From Rhizobium sp. CIAT894 (lineage in GTDB: Bacteria > Pseudomonadota > Alphaproteobacteria > Rhizobiales > Rhizobiaceae), in contig NZ_CP020947.1 of the NCBI RefSeq assembly GCF_000172795.2, forward strand, positions 4,362,160 through 4,426,159: 64,000 nt of DNA, written 5' to 3'. Positions 9,398 to 18,397 of this stretch are shown piece by piece (position 1 is the first letter of the stretch; every line of letters begins with the position of its first letter). The position numbers and the translations under genes are program-made. Under the pieces are notes generated by a model, which worked only from the letters and a program-made list of their open reading frames with translations, was not told where the DNA came from and did no database searches.

Positions 9398-11004
9398 GCA
9401 AATACCCCATGCATGAACCAGCGAGGGTCGAATTCCCCGCCATAAAAACCGCGACGATAGATCCAGAAGCGATGCCCGGTCTCGTCCTCGATGCGGAAAT
9501 AGTCACGCGCCTCGGCGTCATCCCCGTCGATCCACCATTCGATGGCAATCCGTTCCGGGCCTTCGCTTCTTGCCACCTGATGCTGCATGCGCCGCCAGCG
9601 GAAAACCTGCGGCGGACCATCGGGCACCTCGGCAAGCATGATCTCGACCGGCTCCGGCGCTGCAAAGAGCCGTAGCGGACGCTCTTCGCGGAAAGGAAGT
9701 CGGATATCCCCAACCGCCTTCCGCCCGGGAGAACTATCCATCACAGGCACCGTGATGACGGCGCGTTCCGGCACATGGCTCTCGCGAAGCTGGAAGCTTT
9801 GCAGGCAATCCGCACCCAGCCGGGCCGAGACCCGATCGACGAAGGCCGAAAGCGAAATCTCCCCCTGGCGGTCACCCTCGAAATCAGCCTGCGCTTCGTT
9901 GAAGGGATCATGCCGCAACACATTCAGCCGCAGGATTTCGAAACCATAGCCGGCATCGAGATCGTCATAGACCGCCTGCAATCGCTCGGAAAAAAGCCCG
10001 GCGATGAATTTTGGCTCGCGAAGCGGCTGCGAAGCGCCGACGCTGATACGAAAGACCCTGCCGTCGACGCGAAACAGAACCAGTTCGAACATTCGCCCGC
10101 CCACCCCTCGCGCCTCCAGCGACGGCTGCAGCGACAGGGCGACCTGCCGGGTGACGGCAAGGATCTGTTCTTCCGTCCCGATGGGCTCGATCAGGCGGCT
10201 TTCGGCCGAGAGACTGGCAACCGGGCGCCGGGGCGAGACCGGCTCCTCTTCACGTCCCAGCGCCTGGTCGAGACGCAGAAGCAGTCCCGGGCCGAACCGG
10301 CGGGTCAGTGGCGCTCGCGGCGCACCGATGACGTCGCCGACATATTTCAGACCGAGCTTCTTCAGCGCATCGACGGTTTGTCCTTCCAGCCGCAAGGCTG
10401 CAACCGGCAGGGACACCAGCACATGCTCCGTCTCCTCGTCTTCGATCACGCCGCCTTGCCCGAAGCGCGACACGGCCCAGGAAAGGCCTGGCGACGATGA
10501 GATCGCCCCCCGCGCATCGAAGCCCATATAAAAAAGTCGTGACAACACATCTTTGAGGATCGCCTTTTCACCGCCGAAGAGATGGGCGCAACCGCTAATG
10601 TCGAGAAACAGACCATCCTTACCGTCGAACGCCACCAGCGGCGTATAACGGTCGCACCAGTCGGCAATTGCCTCCAGCAACCGGCGGTCCGCGGCCGGAT
10701 CCTCTTCCGCCACCTCGAGCGTCGGGTACATCGCACGCGCTTCGGCAACGCCCTGCTCCTTCTTCAGCCCCAGCCCCTCGGCCAGCTCGTCCAGGGCCGT
10801 CAGCCGCACGGCATTGTTGAGCTTGCCGGAACAGACGATGGGCGGGGTCTCAGGACGCCCTTTCGAACGCCAGGAGAGCCCCCATCGCCGGCGGGCGATG
10901 CGGTCCGTTGGCAGATGCGGGAAGCTGAGCGCCAGAATGCGCTGACTGTTCGCCTGGAGGACGAACGAGGTTTGGTTCTGCGACCGGGAGAAATTGGCGT
11001 TCAT
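9394..11004 (-). CDS. imuB: ImuB, Y-family polymerase-like mutagenesis protein
   Basis: A 536-residue catalytically inactive Y-family polymerase homologue that links DnaE2, ImuA and the beta clamp during translesion synthesis. The open frame runs to 11223, but the ATG at 11004 (MNANFSRSQ), with GGAG shortly upstream, gives a normal N-terminus leading into [14 protein letters not shown]. The family signature [14 protein letters not shown] sits where active Y polymerases carry catalytic acidic residues. The first 155 bases overlap the 3' end of imuA in another frame. It ends in an ATGA overlap with dnaE2. Confidence 0.93.
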   Translation of the reverse strand: MNANFSRSQNQTSFVLQANSQRILALSFPHLPTDRIARRRWGLSWRSKGRPETPPIVCSGKLNNAVRLTALDELAEGLGLKKEQGVAEARAMYPTLEVAEEDPAADRRLLEAIADWCDRYTPLVAFDGKDGLFLDISGCAHLFGGEKAILKDVLSRLFYMGFDARGAISSSPGLSWAVSRFGQGGVIEDEETEHVLVSLPVAALRLEGQTVDALKKLGLKYVGDVIGAPRAPLTRRFGPGLLLRLDQALGREEEPVSPRRPVASLSAESRLIEPIGTEEQILAVTRQVALSLQPSLEARGVGGRMFELVLFRVDGRVFRISVGASQPLREPKFIAGLFSERLQAVYDDLDAGYGFEILRLNVLRHDPFNEAQADFEGDRQGEISLSAFVDRVSARLGADCLQSFQLRESHVPERAVITVPVMDSSPGRKAVGDIRLPFREERPLRLFAAPEPVEIMLAEVPDGPPQVFRWRRMQHQVARSEGPERIAIEWWIDGDDAEARDYFRIEDETGHRFWIYRRGFYGGEFDPRWFMHGVFA

Positions 11005-11794
11005 GGGGGTTCCACTCCAGAAGAAAGGAGAGCGGGGCCGGATTGCGGCTCTTCTCCAGCGTGAGACGGAAAATCGGATTGCCGATGCTGCCGGAAAGCT
11101 TCGATCCATCCGGCAACGGCCGCAGACCGGATGGAGCCGGTTCGACATGCAGGCGGAAAGCCGCACTGCTTGCCTCCTCCGCACCGGCCTGGCGGACAAG
11201 AAAGAGCGGACGGCGGGCAGCATGCGCCCGAAGACTGAGCCTGCGGCTTTCGGTCAGGCCGAAATGAGCGGGATTGCCGCGCACTTCGAAGATGACGGCG
11301 GAGAAAGCAGCGCTTTCGACCGCCGCCTCCGCCAGCCAGAGCGCCTCGTCCAGCTTGCGTGGTGCGGCATGGAGAAACCGCTCCGGGCTCAGTCCGAAAT
11401 CCCGAAACCCGGGAACATAAGGACGACCTGCCTCCAGTGTGCCGACAGCATCGCCGATCCAGAGCAACGGCAGAAACCTGCCGGCATCCGCTTCCTGTTT
11501 CTGCAGCCGCGCGGCGACGGCCATCGCCAGCCCGCTTGCCGCACCTGCGTCACGAGACAGAGCGGAGCGGAATTCGGTGATTGCATCGAGCGGCAGACCG
11601 CCTTCCAGCGCCTCGTCAAGACATTCCACCCCAAACGCCAGGGGCGGCAGAATGGCTCTCTGCGGCGTCTTGCCTCCTTCCGCCAAGGCTTCCCGCTCTG
11701 CTGCCGCAAGCGCCGGCGCGGGCTTCCCCTCCAGTCGGGCGATGGTTTCGCGGAGCGCAAAAAGCCGCTCGCGCGCCAGGGCGTGCTGCGCCAT
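10850..11794 (-). CDS. imuA: ImuA, RecA-like damage-inducible mutagenesis protein
   Basis: A 314-residue relative of RecA/SulA-type proteins, first gene of the imuA-imuB-dnaE2 cassette. The ATG at 11794 (MAQHALARER) has GGAG 9 bases upstream; the frame also allows TTG at 11806. LPPLAFGVECLDEALEGGLPLDAITEF is the ImuA equivalent of the region before the Walker A site, and no intact Walker A motif is visible. The last 50 or so residues, rich in A and P, overlap the imuB coding start. A perfect alphaproteobacterial LexA box lies 21-35 bases upstream, so the operon should be induced by DNA damage. Confidence 0.92.
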   Translation of the reverse strand: MAQHALARERLFALRETIARLEGKPAPALAAAEREALAEGGKTPQRAILPPLAFGVECLDEALEGGLPLDAITEFRSALSRDAGAASGLAMAVAARLQKQEADAGRFLPLLWIGDAVGTLEAGRPYVPGFRDFGLSPERFLHAAPRKLDEALWLAEAAVESAAFSAVIFEVRGNPAHFGLTESRRLSLRAHAARRPLFLVRQAGAEEASSAAFRLHVEPAPSGLRPLPDGSKLSGSIGNPIFRLTLEKSRNPAPLSFLLEWNPHERQFLPVAEPNLVRPPGEQSAHSGAQLPASANGPHRPPAMGALLAFERAS

Positions 11795-11814
11795 GGCGTT
11801 CTCCAATCCGTCTT

Positions 11815-11829
11815 GTTCCTGTTATGTTC
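11815..11829 (-). promoter_or_regulatory. LexA (SOS) box of the imuA-imuB-dnaE2 operon
   Basis: On plus the site reads GTTCCTGTTATGTTC, an exact GTTC-N7-GTTC direct repeat, the LexA operator of alphaproteobacteria. It lies 21-35 bases upstream of the imuA start codon, where LexA would block transcription. The divergent zincin gene starts 127 bases away on the other side. Confidence 0.85.
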
Positions 11830-11955
11830 TTATAGATTCCAGAGAGCTAATGAAGAGTCAACGGCCATTTTTTATGAATTTATTCCTGCCTTTGATTCCG
11901 CACTCGAAAATCGGCGATAAAGGTTCTATATGGGCCCGCAAAGGAAGGAATATTC

Positions 11956-12393
11956 ATGGCCCGCATAGACCAGAGCGATGATTGGCGGGACCGCCATGCG
12001 CCGACGATCAGCACCTTCGAGTCGCTGGCCATGGAGGCCTACAGCCATCTGCCGGATGAATTCCGCCAGCTGACCACCAACCTCACGATCGAGATCGAAG
12101 ACTTCCCCGATGACGACGTTTTCGAGGACATGGCGCTCGAAACCCCTTTCGATCTGCTCGGTCTTTTCGAGGGCAGGGGCATTTCCGAACGTTTCACCGT
12201 GGAAACCGGCGAGATGCCCAACCGCATCCGCCTCTACCGCCGCCCCATTCTCGATTACTGGGCAGAAAACGACGAGACGCTCGGCGATATCATCACCCAT
12301 GTCCTGATCCACGAGATCGGCCACCATTTCGGGCTGAGCGACGATGACATGGAACGGATCGAGGCCAGCGCCGAGGAGGCCGTCGAGCGCTGA
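11956..12393 (+). CDS. Zincin-like metallopeptidase family protein (DUF1025-type)
   Basis: A 145-residue cytoplasmic protein with no signal peptide. H119-E-I-G-H123 is the HExxH zinc-binding and catalytic motif, followed by HFGLSDDDM, which matches the short zincin family (COG3824) found widely in alphaproteobacteria and actinobacteria. The substrate is unknown. It is divergent from imuA and shares the intergenic region with the LexA box, so it could also be affected by LexA; this is inference only. It converges on the DUF1737 gene, with 22 bases between the two stops. AAAGGAAGG lies just upstream of the ATG. Confidence 0.82.
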   Translation: MARIDQSDDWRDRHAPTISTFESLAMEAYSHLPDEFRQLTTNLTIEIEDFPDDDVFEDMALETPFDLLGLFEGRGISERFTVETGEMPNRIRLYRRPILDYWAENDETLGDIITHVLIHEIGHHFGLSDDDMERIEASAEEAVER

Positions 12394-12415
12394 AACCCAT
12401 GCGTTCGGCAGAGCG

Positions 12416-12622
12416 CTATTGCTCGGAGAGCTTCATCTCCGGATCGTAATCCTTGCCTTCGACAGTCTTGACCACGGCCTGGCCGCACTGCATCGCACCG
12501 GTTGCGGCATTGAAGGCATAGGTCGGCGAGCCCTCCAGCGACCAGCCCTTGTTGAGGGCGGCGGTGACCTTATGGCAGAAGGAAGCATCGTCGGGACCGG
12601 TCAGGAAGCGGTAGAGTTTCAT
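12416..12622 (-). CDS. DUF1737 domain-containing protein
   Basis: A 68-residue small protein opening with MKLYRFLTGPDD, the DUF1737 pattern, with KGWSLEGSPTYAFN and CGQAVVK following. Function is unknown. Its ATG shares one base with the stop of the upstream CitE-like gene (TGATG), a translational coupling arrangement, so the two are almost certainly one transcript. Confidence 0.8.
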   Translation of the reverse strand: MKLYRFLTGPDDASFCHKVTAALNKGWSLEGSPTYAFNAATGAMQCGQAVVKTVEGKDYDPEMKLSEQ

Positions 12623-13527
12623 CAGGCGGGCTTTCTTGCAGAAATCAGGCGAGCTTTATGAACCAGAGCTTCGGCCTGGACAAGATGCAACCGCTCGATC
12701 ATCCGCCCGCCTGAATTGATGACGTTCAGCCCGTAGGAAGCCGGATCGGCAAAAGCAGCGATGATCGCCTCCGCTTCCGCAATCTCCTCCACGCTCGGCC
12801 CGAAATGCCGGTTGGCGGGCTCGATCTGCGCCGGGTGGATCAGCATCTTGCCGGCAAAACCCATGGCCCGGCCCTGCCGGCATTCCGCATTGAAACCCTG
12901 CTCGTCCTTGAAATCGTTGAAGACGCTGTCGATTGCATCGAGCCCGTAAGCGCTGACCGCGAGCACGACCTGCATCAGCCACGGCACGAGATAGTCCCGC
13001 CCTGGCTGCACCGCCACACCCGTTTCCTTGCGCAGGTCGTTGAGCCCGACGACGAGGCAATCGAGCCGCGAGCCCGGCGTGCGCCCGGCCTCAGCGATCG
13101 CTGCCGCATTCAGGATGCCGCGCGGCGTCTCGATCATCGCCCAGATGCGCAGATCGTCCGGTGCATCCGCCTCGGAGAGAAAGTCGCTGATATCAGTGAC
13201 ATCCTGCGGCTCGTCGACCTTCGGCAGCAGCACGGCATCGGGACCAAGCGCCGTCACCAGTTCCATATCCGCCAGGCCGAAATTCGATGACAGGCTGTTG
13301 ATGCGGATGATCCGTTCCTTGTTTTCGAGCGGCCGGTCCGAAAAGAAGCGCCTCAGGTTTTCCCGCGCTTGCCCTTTCATTTCCGGCGCCACGGAATCCT
13401 CGAGATCGAAGATCACCGCATCGCAATCGATCGCATGAGTCTTTTCCAGCGCCCGCGGATTGATGGCGGGAACGCTCAGCACCGAACGGCGCAGGCGGGT
13501 GGAGCGGGTCGCAGGGTTTCGGCTCAT
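12622..13527 (-). CDS. HpcH/HpaI aldolase / CitE-like CoA-ester lyase
   Basis: A 301-residue TIM-barrel lyase of the citrate lyase beta-subunit/malyl-CoA lyase superfamily. Visible are RSVLSVPAINP at the start, DAVIFDLEDSVAPEMK (metal and CoA-binding strand), RIIRINSLSS (conserved arginine), LLPKVDEP, AMIETPRGILNAAAIA (metal-binding glutamate) and GLNDLRKETGV. This set supports magnesium-dependent cleavage or formation of a beta-hydroxyacyl-CoA, such as malyl- or citramalyl-CoA, but the sequence does not fix the substrate. It is followed by a DUF1737 protein overlapping by one base. Confidence 0.82.
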   Translation of the reverse strand: MSRNPATRSTRLRRSVLSVPAINPRALEKTHAIDCDAVIFDLEDSVAPEMKGQARENLRRFFSDRPLENKERIIRINSLSSNFGLADMELVTALGPDAVLLPKVDEPQDVTDISDFLSEADAPDDLRIWAMIETPRGILNAAAIAEAGRTPGSRLDCLVVGLNDLRKETGVAVQPGRDYLVPWLMQVVLAVSAYGLDAIDSVFNDFKDEQGFNAECRQGRAMGFAGKMLIHPAQIEPANRHFGPSVEEIAEAEAIIAAFADPASYGLNVINSGGRMIERLHLVQAEALVHKARLISARKPA

Positions 13528-13667
13528 GACCGAATTAGTGGCAAGCTTTCAAAGCCGAAGCAAGCAGCCAGCCCCTGAACGACCCGCAGAACAACAAAAA
13601 GCCATGCTTGTCTTGCAGAGAGGAAAAGGAAGGACCACATTCCTTTCTGAAGAAAGGCCTCGAACCC

Positions 13668-13901
13668 ATGCAGAACATTCGCTCCATCTTCCTCATGCTT
13701 GCCGGCGCCACGGTTTTCGTGGCCATGCTGCTTCTCACCTTTTCGGTGACGCTCGCCGTCGGCGGCATCCTGACCGTGCTCATGGTCGGTCGCGCCCTTT
13801 CGATGAAGATGAAGCCTGTTCCGGTGCGCGCCAAGGCAAACAATGGCCAGCGCGAAATGCGCATCTGGAATGACGGCCGCGGCACGATCATCGATCTCTG
13901 A
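13668..13901 (+). CDS. Small membrane protein, unknown function
   Basis: A 77-residue protein, MQNIRSIFLM onward, with one long hydrophobic stretch at about residues 5-40 (probably one or two helices) and a short basic/polar tail ending GRGTIIDL. The ATG at 13668 is preceded by AAGAAAGG 10 bases upstream; an earlier in-frame start at 13608 adds 20 polar residues and has a poorer context. I recognise it only as a conserved rhizobial hypothetical of this shape. It is a stand-alone plus-strand gene, divergent from the lyase. Confidence 0.6.
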   Translation: MQNIRSIFLMLAGATVFVAMLLLTFSVTLAVGGILTVLMVGRALSMKMKPVPVRAKANNGQREMRIWNDGRGTIIDL

Positions 13902-14011
13902 TCACTTTTTCGGCGAAAATTCCAACCGACATTGTCGGCTCATGCTCCCATGCTACGTCCTTGAGGCAGCCAGGCATTCCGCCGGCAGTTCAAAACCCAT
14001 GGAGGACGAGC

Positions 14012-14431
14012 ATGAATGCGACGGAGAGCAATCAGACCAAGATGCCGCCGGTCAAGAATGGCCTGCTGCCCTATCTGACCGTCGGCGGCGCGGTCAAAGC
14101 CGCCGAATTCTACAAGAAAGCCTTCGGCGCCGAACAGGCTTATATCGTGCCGGTCGACGAGAGCGGCCGGACGATGCATGTACATCTCTACATCAACGGC
14201 AGCTCGCTCATGCTGTCGGATGCCTATCCCGAATACGGCCATCCCTTCAAAGGCCATGAAGGCTTCGCCATCCAGCTTGTCATCGACGATATCGATTTCT
14301 GGTGGGACCGCGCCGTCGCTGCCGGCGCCGAAGTCGTCATGCCGGTCGAACTGATGTTCTGGGGCGACCGTTACGGCCAGCTTCGCGACCCGTTCGGCGT
14401 GCTCTGGGGCCTGAACGCACCGACCAAATAA
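14012..14431 (+). CDS. VOC family protein (PhnB-like glyoxalase fold)
   Basis: A 139-residue protein with the PhnB-type vicinal-oxygen-chelate fold: LPYLTVGGAVKAAEFYKKAFGAE, then MHVHLYINGSSLMLSD, a central VIDDIDFWWDRAVAAGAEV, and the ending WGDRYGQLRDPFGVLWGL. Related proteins include bleomycin-resistance-like and isomerase/dioxygenase-like members; the ligand cannot be read from sequence. The ATG at 14012 has GGAGGA 5 bases upstream, better than the ATG-less longer frame from 13961. A strong hairpin follows the gene. Confidence 0.82.
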   Translation: MNATESNQTKMPPVKNGLLPYLTVGGAVKAAEFYKKAFGAEQAYIVPVDESGRTMHVHLYINGSSLMLSDAYPEYGHPFKGHEGFAIQLVIDDIDFWWDRAVAAGAEVVMPVELMFWGDRYGQLRDPFGVLWGLNAPTK

Positions 14432-14445
14432 CCAAACACGCACAA

Positions 14446-14478
14446 TGGCGGGCCGCGCCAAACGTCGCGTGGCCGCCA
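14446..14478 (+). terminator. Hairpin after the VOC gene, before leuD
   Basis: Arms at 14446-14458 and 14467-14478 pair over 12 bp with one bulged G and one G-U pair, around an 8-base loop. Only CACTTT follows, so termination strength is uncertain, but it separates the VOC gene from leuD. Confidence 0.5.
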
Positions 14479-14565
14479 CTTTAGAAAGATTCTCCTTCAT
14501 TTCGTCGAAAAACTGGACTAGATGCACATTCAGGAAAGTACATTTGCTGAAATGGAGCATGGGTC

Positions 14566-15174
14566 ATGGATAAATTCGTGAAGCTCACGGGCGTTGCGGC
14601 GCCCCTGCCGGTCGTCAACATCGACACCGACATGATCATTCCGAAGGACTATCTGAAGACCATCAAGCGCACCGGTCTCGGTACCGGCCTTTTCGCCGAA
14701 GCCCGCTACAATGAAGACGGCTCCGAAAATCCGGATTTCGTGCTGAACAAGCCGGCCTATCGCGATGCCAAGATCCTGGTTGCCGGCGACAATTTCGGCT
14801 GCGGTTCCTCGCGTGAGCATGCTCCGTGGGCACTGCTCGATTTCGGCATCCGCTGCGTGATCTCCACCAGCTTCGCCGATATTTTCTACAACAACTGCTT
14901 CAAGAACGGCATCCTGCCGATCAAGGTCAGCCAGGAAGACCTCGACAAGCTGATGGACGACGCCTCGCGCGGCTCCAACGCCATCCTGACGGTCGATCTC
15001 GAAAACCTCGAAATCACCGGTCCCGATGGCGGCTCGATCAAGTTCGATCTCGATGAGTTCAAGCGTCACTGCCTGCTGAACGGCCTCGACGATATCGGCC
15101 TGACGCTGGAAAAGGGCAAGGCGATCGACAGCTTCGAAAAGAAGAACGCCGCTTCGCACCCTTGGGCGGCCTGA
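14566..15174 (+). CDS. leuD: 3-isopropylmalate dehydratase small subunit
   Basis: A 202-residue small subunit that, with LeuC, isomerises 2- to 3-isopropylmalate in leucine biosynthesis. The swivelling aconitase domain is plain: [39 protein letters not shown] (substrate loop), [14 protein letters not shown] and a C-terminal extension typical of the LeuD1 type. Length is normal. GGAGCATGG precedes the ATG. leuC is not in the window and leuB lies 1.1 kb away beyond a minus-strand gene, the split leucine arrangement usual in rhizobia. A good terminator follows. Confidence 0.96.
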   Translation: MDKFVKLTGVAAPLPVVNIDTDMIIPKDYLKTIKRTGLGTGLFAEARYNEDGSENPDFVLNKPAYRDAKILVAGDNFGCGSSREHAPWALLDFGIRCVISTSFADIFYNNCFKNGILPIKVSQEDLDKLMDDASRGSNAILTVDLENLEITGPDGGSIKFDLDEFKRHCLLNGLDDIGLTLEKGKAIDSFEKKNAASHPWAA

Positions 15175-15198
15175 GGCCTCCCGCATTGTTTATCGATC

Positions 15199-15222
15199 AA
15201 GCCGGGCTTCGCCTGGCTTTTT
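15199..15222 (+). terminator. Rho-independent terminator of leuD
   Basis: Stem AAGCCGGGC / GCCTGGCTT (9 bp with one G-U pair) with a TTC loop, followed by a T-rich tail TTTCTTTG. It lies 25 bases after the leuD stop and just before the stop of the convergent dehydratase gene. Confidence 0.8.
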
Positions 15223-15234
15223 CTTTGATCTCGG

Positions 15235-16167
15235 TCAGAGAAACTTCTCTTTCCAAAGCCTCAGCTTTTCGAGCGACACGCCGATGCCGCCGCAGACTTC
15301 GATCAGCGGATTGTTAAAGCGCTGAAGCAGCCCGGCATGCACATCGGCAACGGCAAGGGCCGCCCCGCAGGCCGGCTCGACCAGGATGCGATGCGCATCG
15401 GCAAATTTCAGGCAGGCAGCCACCGCATCGGCGTCGCTGACGACAACGCTTTCGATCGGATGCTGTTTCGGCAGGTCGAAGACATGCTGCGCCACCTGCC
15501 GCGCGCCGAGCGAAGTGGCAATCGAGGTGATGGCGGGCAGCGTGATGCGCTCGTTCGCCCGGAGGCTGGCATTCAGCGAGGCCGCGCCTTCGGTTTCGAC
15601 GGCAATGACGGGCACGTCGGCAAGCCCGTTCCGTTTCAGCCCCTCGACGATACCGGCAAGCAGCCCGCCGCCGCCGACGCTGGTGACGACGCAATCGAAT
15701 GCCGCACCCTTCGCCACCACCTCATCGATCAGCGTCGCATGGCCGTCCCACAGCAGCGGATGATCGAAGGGGTGCACATAGGTCGCCTTGCGGCTCCTCG
15801 CGAGTTCGACCGCATGGGCATTGGCTTCATCGAAAACCGATCCATGGACCAGGACATTCGCGCCCGTTGCGGCGATCGTCTGCCGGACATCGGCCGCCGT
15901 CGTCTCCGGCACGACGATCGTGACCGGAACACCGAGCGCCCGGCCTGCATAAGCAGCCGCAATGCCGGCATTGCCGCCGGAAGCGCAGAAGATCTCGCGC
16001 GCGCCATGTTCCACTTCGTGCTGGCAAAGCCTGCCGACGCCGCGCAGTTTGAAGCTGCCGGAAGGCTGCAGCGCATCGAGCTTCAGCCAGAGCGGCTTGC
16101 CGCTGGCACTGTAGCCAGGGGATGTCCGAAACAAAGGCGTATCGAGATGGAGAGGCGCTGAGGACAT
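15235..16167 (-). CDS. PLP-dependent serine/threonine dehydratase family protein
   Basis: A 310-residue fold-type II PLP enzyme. The Schiff-base lysine is K40 in PSGSFKLRG; the phosphate/substrate loop is SGGNAGIAAAYAGRALG; the glycine-rich PLP-phosphate loop is SVGGGGLLAGI. This set fits L-serine/L-threonine ammonia-lyases that make pyruvate or 2-oxobutyrate. It lacks a C-terminal ACT-like regulatory domain, so it is a catabolic or detoxifying type rather than the feedback-regulated biosynthetic IlvA. The gene sits between the two leucine genes on the opposite strand. Substrate preference is not certain. Confidence 0.85.
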   Translation of the reverse strand: MSSAPLHLDTPLFRTSPGYSASGKPLWLKLDALQPSGSFKLRGVGRLCQHEVEHGAREIFCASGGNAGIAAAYAGRALGVPVTIVVPETTAADVRQTIAATGANVLVHGSVFDEANAHAVELARSRKATYVHPFDHPLLWDGHATLIDEVVAKGAAFDCVVTSVGGGGLLAGIVEGLKRNGLADVPVIAVETEGAASLNASLRANERITLPAITSIATSLGARQVAQHVFDLPKQHPIESVVVSDADAVAACLKFADAHRILVEPACGAALAVADVHAGLLQRFNNPLIEVCGGIGVSLEKLRLWKEKFL

Positions 16168-16335
16168 GAGAAAGATCCGGAAAATGAAGCTATAACAGTT
16201 GTTCTATTCCGTTTGCGGGTAAGGGAGCAACCATCGCGACCGGGAATGAAGCGTACCGATTCACTGCTTCTCTCGCTTGAAATGCCCATTTCCGGGGTCT
16301 AAGAAACCGCAACTTGTTTTTCCCAGGAGGGTTTC

Positions 16336-17448
16336 ATGACAGCGCGCAATCTTTTCCTGCTGCCGGGTGACGGCATCGGTCCCGAGGCCATGGGCGAGGT
16401 CCGCAAGATCATCGCCTATATGAACGAGGCGATGAATGCCGGTTTCGTCACCGACGAAGGCCTTGTCGGCGGCTCCGCCTATGATGCGCATGGCGCGGCG
16501 ATCTCGGAAGCCGACATGCAGAAGGCGCTTGCTGCCGATGCCGTTCTCTTCGGCGCCGTCGGCGGCCCGAAATGGGATAGCGTGCCCTACGACGTACGCC
16601 CGGAAGCCGGCCTGCTTCGCCTGCGCAAGGATCTGCAGCTTTTCGCCAACCTGCGCCCCGCCATCTGCTATCCCGCCCTTGCCGCGGCCTCGTCGCTGAA
16701 GCCGGACCTGGTCGAAGGCCTCGATATCCTGATCATCCGCGAGCTGACCGGCGGCGTTTATTTCGGCGAGCCGAAGGAGATCATCGATCTCGGCAACGGC
16801 CAGAAGCGCGGCATCGACACGCAGGTCTACGATACCTACGAGATCGAGCGTATCGCCGGCGTCGCCTTCGAAATGGCCCGCACCCGACAGAACCGCGTCT
16901 GCTCCATGGAAAAGCGCAACGTCATGAAGTCGGGCGTGCTCTGGAACCAGGTGGTCACCGAGACGCACAAGGCCAAATATTCCGACGTCCAGCTCGAGCA
17001 TATGCTGGCTGACGCCGGCGGCATGCAGCTGGTGCGCCAGCCCAAGCAGTTCGACGTCATCGTCACCGACAACCTGTTCGGCGACATGCTCTCCGACGTC
17101 GCCGCCATGCTGACCGGTTCGCTCGGCATGCTGCCCTCGGCCTCGCTCGGTGCGCCCGACGGCAAGACAGGCAAGCGCAAGGCGCTCTATGAGCCGGTGC
17201 ATGGCTCGGCCCCCGACATTGCCGGCAAGGGCATCGCCAATCCGATCGCCATGATCGCCTCCTTCGCCATGTGCCTGCGTTACTCCTTCCACCTGGTGAA
17301 GGAAGCCGACGACCTGGAAAAGGCGATCGCCAACGTGCTCGACAAGGGCATCCGTACCGGCGACATCATGGCCGATGGCTGCAAGCAGGTCGGCACCGTC
17401 GAAATGGGCGATGCGATCCTCGCCGAGTTCAAGGCGCTTTCCGCCTGA
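16336..17448 (+). CDS. leuB: 3-isopropylmalate dehydrogenase
   Basis: A 370-residue NAD-dependent beta-decarboxylating dehydrogenase that makes 2-oxoisocaproate in leucine biosynthesis. Motifs: [18 protein letters not shown] at the N-terminus, [21 protein letters not shown] (substrate arginines), [10 protein letters not shown], and the signature [20 protein letters not shown] with metal-binding aspartates, then [18 protein letters not shown] for NAD. AGGAGGG lies 4 bases before the ATG. A parS-like site begins 2 bases after the stop codon, followed by a terminator. Confidence 0.97.
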   Translation: MTARNLFLLPGDGIGPEAMGEVRKIIAYMNEAMNAGFVTDEGLVGGSAYDAHGAAISEADMQKALAADAVLFGAVGGPKWDSVPYDVRPEAGLLRLRKDLQLFANLRPAICYPALAAASSLKPDLVEGLDILIIRELTGGVYFGEPKEIIDLGNGQKRGIDTQVYDTYEIERIAGVAFEMARTRQNRVCSMEKRNVMKSGVLWNQVVTETHKAKYSDVQLEHMLADAGGMQLVRQPKQFDVIVTDNLFGDMLSDVAAMLTGSLGMLPSASLGAPDGKTGKRKALYEPVHGSAPDIAGKGIANPIAMIASFAMCLRYSFHLVKEADDLEKAIANVLDKGIRTGDIMADGCKQVGTVEMGDAILAEFKALSA

Positions 17449-17450
17449 TA

Positions 17451-17466
17451 TATTTCACGTGAAACA
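17451..17466. promoter_or_regulatory. parS: parS-like ParB-binding site downstream of leuB
   Basis: TATTTCACGTGAAACA differs at one base (position 2) from the ParB consensus TGTTTCACGTGAAACA. It lies 2 bases after the leuB stop and before its terminator, in a non-coding gap. It is about 38.6 kb from parB and about 40 kb from the parS sites near rsmG/mnmG. Confidence 0.75.
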
Positions 17467-17470
17467 GTTC

Positions 17471-17502
17471 AGCCCTTCGCATGACCATGCGGAGGGCTTT
17501 TT
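17471..17502 (+). terminator. Rho-independent terminator of leuB
   Basis: AGCCCTTCGCAT pairs with ATGCGGAGGGCT around a short loop (one mismatch-type pair), followed by TTTTTCG. It lies directly after the parS-like site. Confidence 0.8.
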
Positions 17503-17622
17503 CGTGAAAGCCGAGAAGCCTGAACGGGGTCGGTCGAATTATCCGAAACGGACTATTCTCGGCCACAATCTCGTGTATTTTTGCGCCGAATTTCAACCCG
17601 GCAAATTCGAACGGACGACGGA

Positions 17623-18372
17623 ATGCGGGCATTTTGGGCTTCCCTGGACAAGCGCTGGCGCCGGAACGGCGCTGTCATGCCGCCTTTGCGTTGGCAGGCC
17701 TGTCTTTTCATCACGCTCAATGCCGTCATCCTCTCCATGCTGCTGTTCGATGCGCCGATCGGCGCCAGCGAACGTCCTGCACTGGTGAAACACCTCGGCG
17801 AGATGATGACCGGTTTCGGCGATTCCGCCTGGCTGATCTACACCAGCATCCTGCTGTTTTTTCAGGGCCGGGCGGGCTACAAGCTCGTGAAGACGGCGCG
17901 CTCCAAGGCACAGGCCCTCTATGTCAGCTGGATCGGCGCCTATCTCTTTGCCACGGTGGTCTTCTCCGGGCTTCTCGCCAACCTGCTGAAGCGGGCAATC
18001 GGCAGGGCGCGTCCCGATCATTTTCACGACTACGGCATGTTTTCCTTCACGCCCTTTTCAGGCCATGCCGCTTTCGAAAGTTTCCCGTCCGGCCATTCCA
18101 CCACGGTCGGCGCCTTCTTCGCCGCCTTTGCTCTGCTGTTTCCGCGCTACCGGGTCGTCTTCGTCGTCTGTGCCATCTGGCTCGGCATGACCCGTGTCAT
18201 GGTCGGCGCCCATTATCCGAGCGACGTCATCGCCGGTCTTGCCTTGGGCGGCTGGTTCTCGCTGCTGACGGCGATCATTTTTGCTCGCTGCGGCCTGCTC
18301 TTCACACCGGCACCGGATGGCTGGCCGATCGCCAAGCGTTTCTTCTCCGACACGAAAAAACCCGGCGCCTAG
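17623..18372 (+). CDS. PAP2 family membrane phosphatase
   Basis: A 249-residue integral membrane phosphatase with about five or six membrane segments. All three PAP2 motifs are present: KRAIGRARP (KX6RP), FPSGHST (PSGH) and TRVMVGAHYPSD (an RX5HX3D site). Such enzymes dephosphorylate lipid phosphates, undecaprenyl pyrophosphate, or lipid A in the periplasm; which one is not clear from sequence. The ATG at 17623 has GGACGACGGA just before it; the frame continues to 17581 without a better start. It stands alone between leuB and a convergent MFS gene. Confidence 0.82.
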   Translation: MRAFWASLDKRWRRNGAVMPPLRWQACLFITLNAVILSMLLFDAPIGASERPALVKHLGEMMTGFGDSAWLIYTSILLFFQGRAGYKLVKTARSKAQALYVSWIGAYLFATVVFSGLLANLLKRAIGRARPDHFHDYGMFSFTPFSGHAAFESFPSGHSTTVGAFFAAFALLFPRYRVVFVVCAIWLGMTRVMVGAHYPSDVIAGLALGGWFSLLTAIIFARCGLLFTPAPDGWPIAKRFFSDTKKPGA

Positions 18373-18397
18373 CGCATCGTGCGTAGATTCAAAAATG

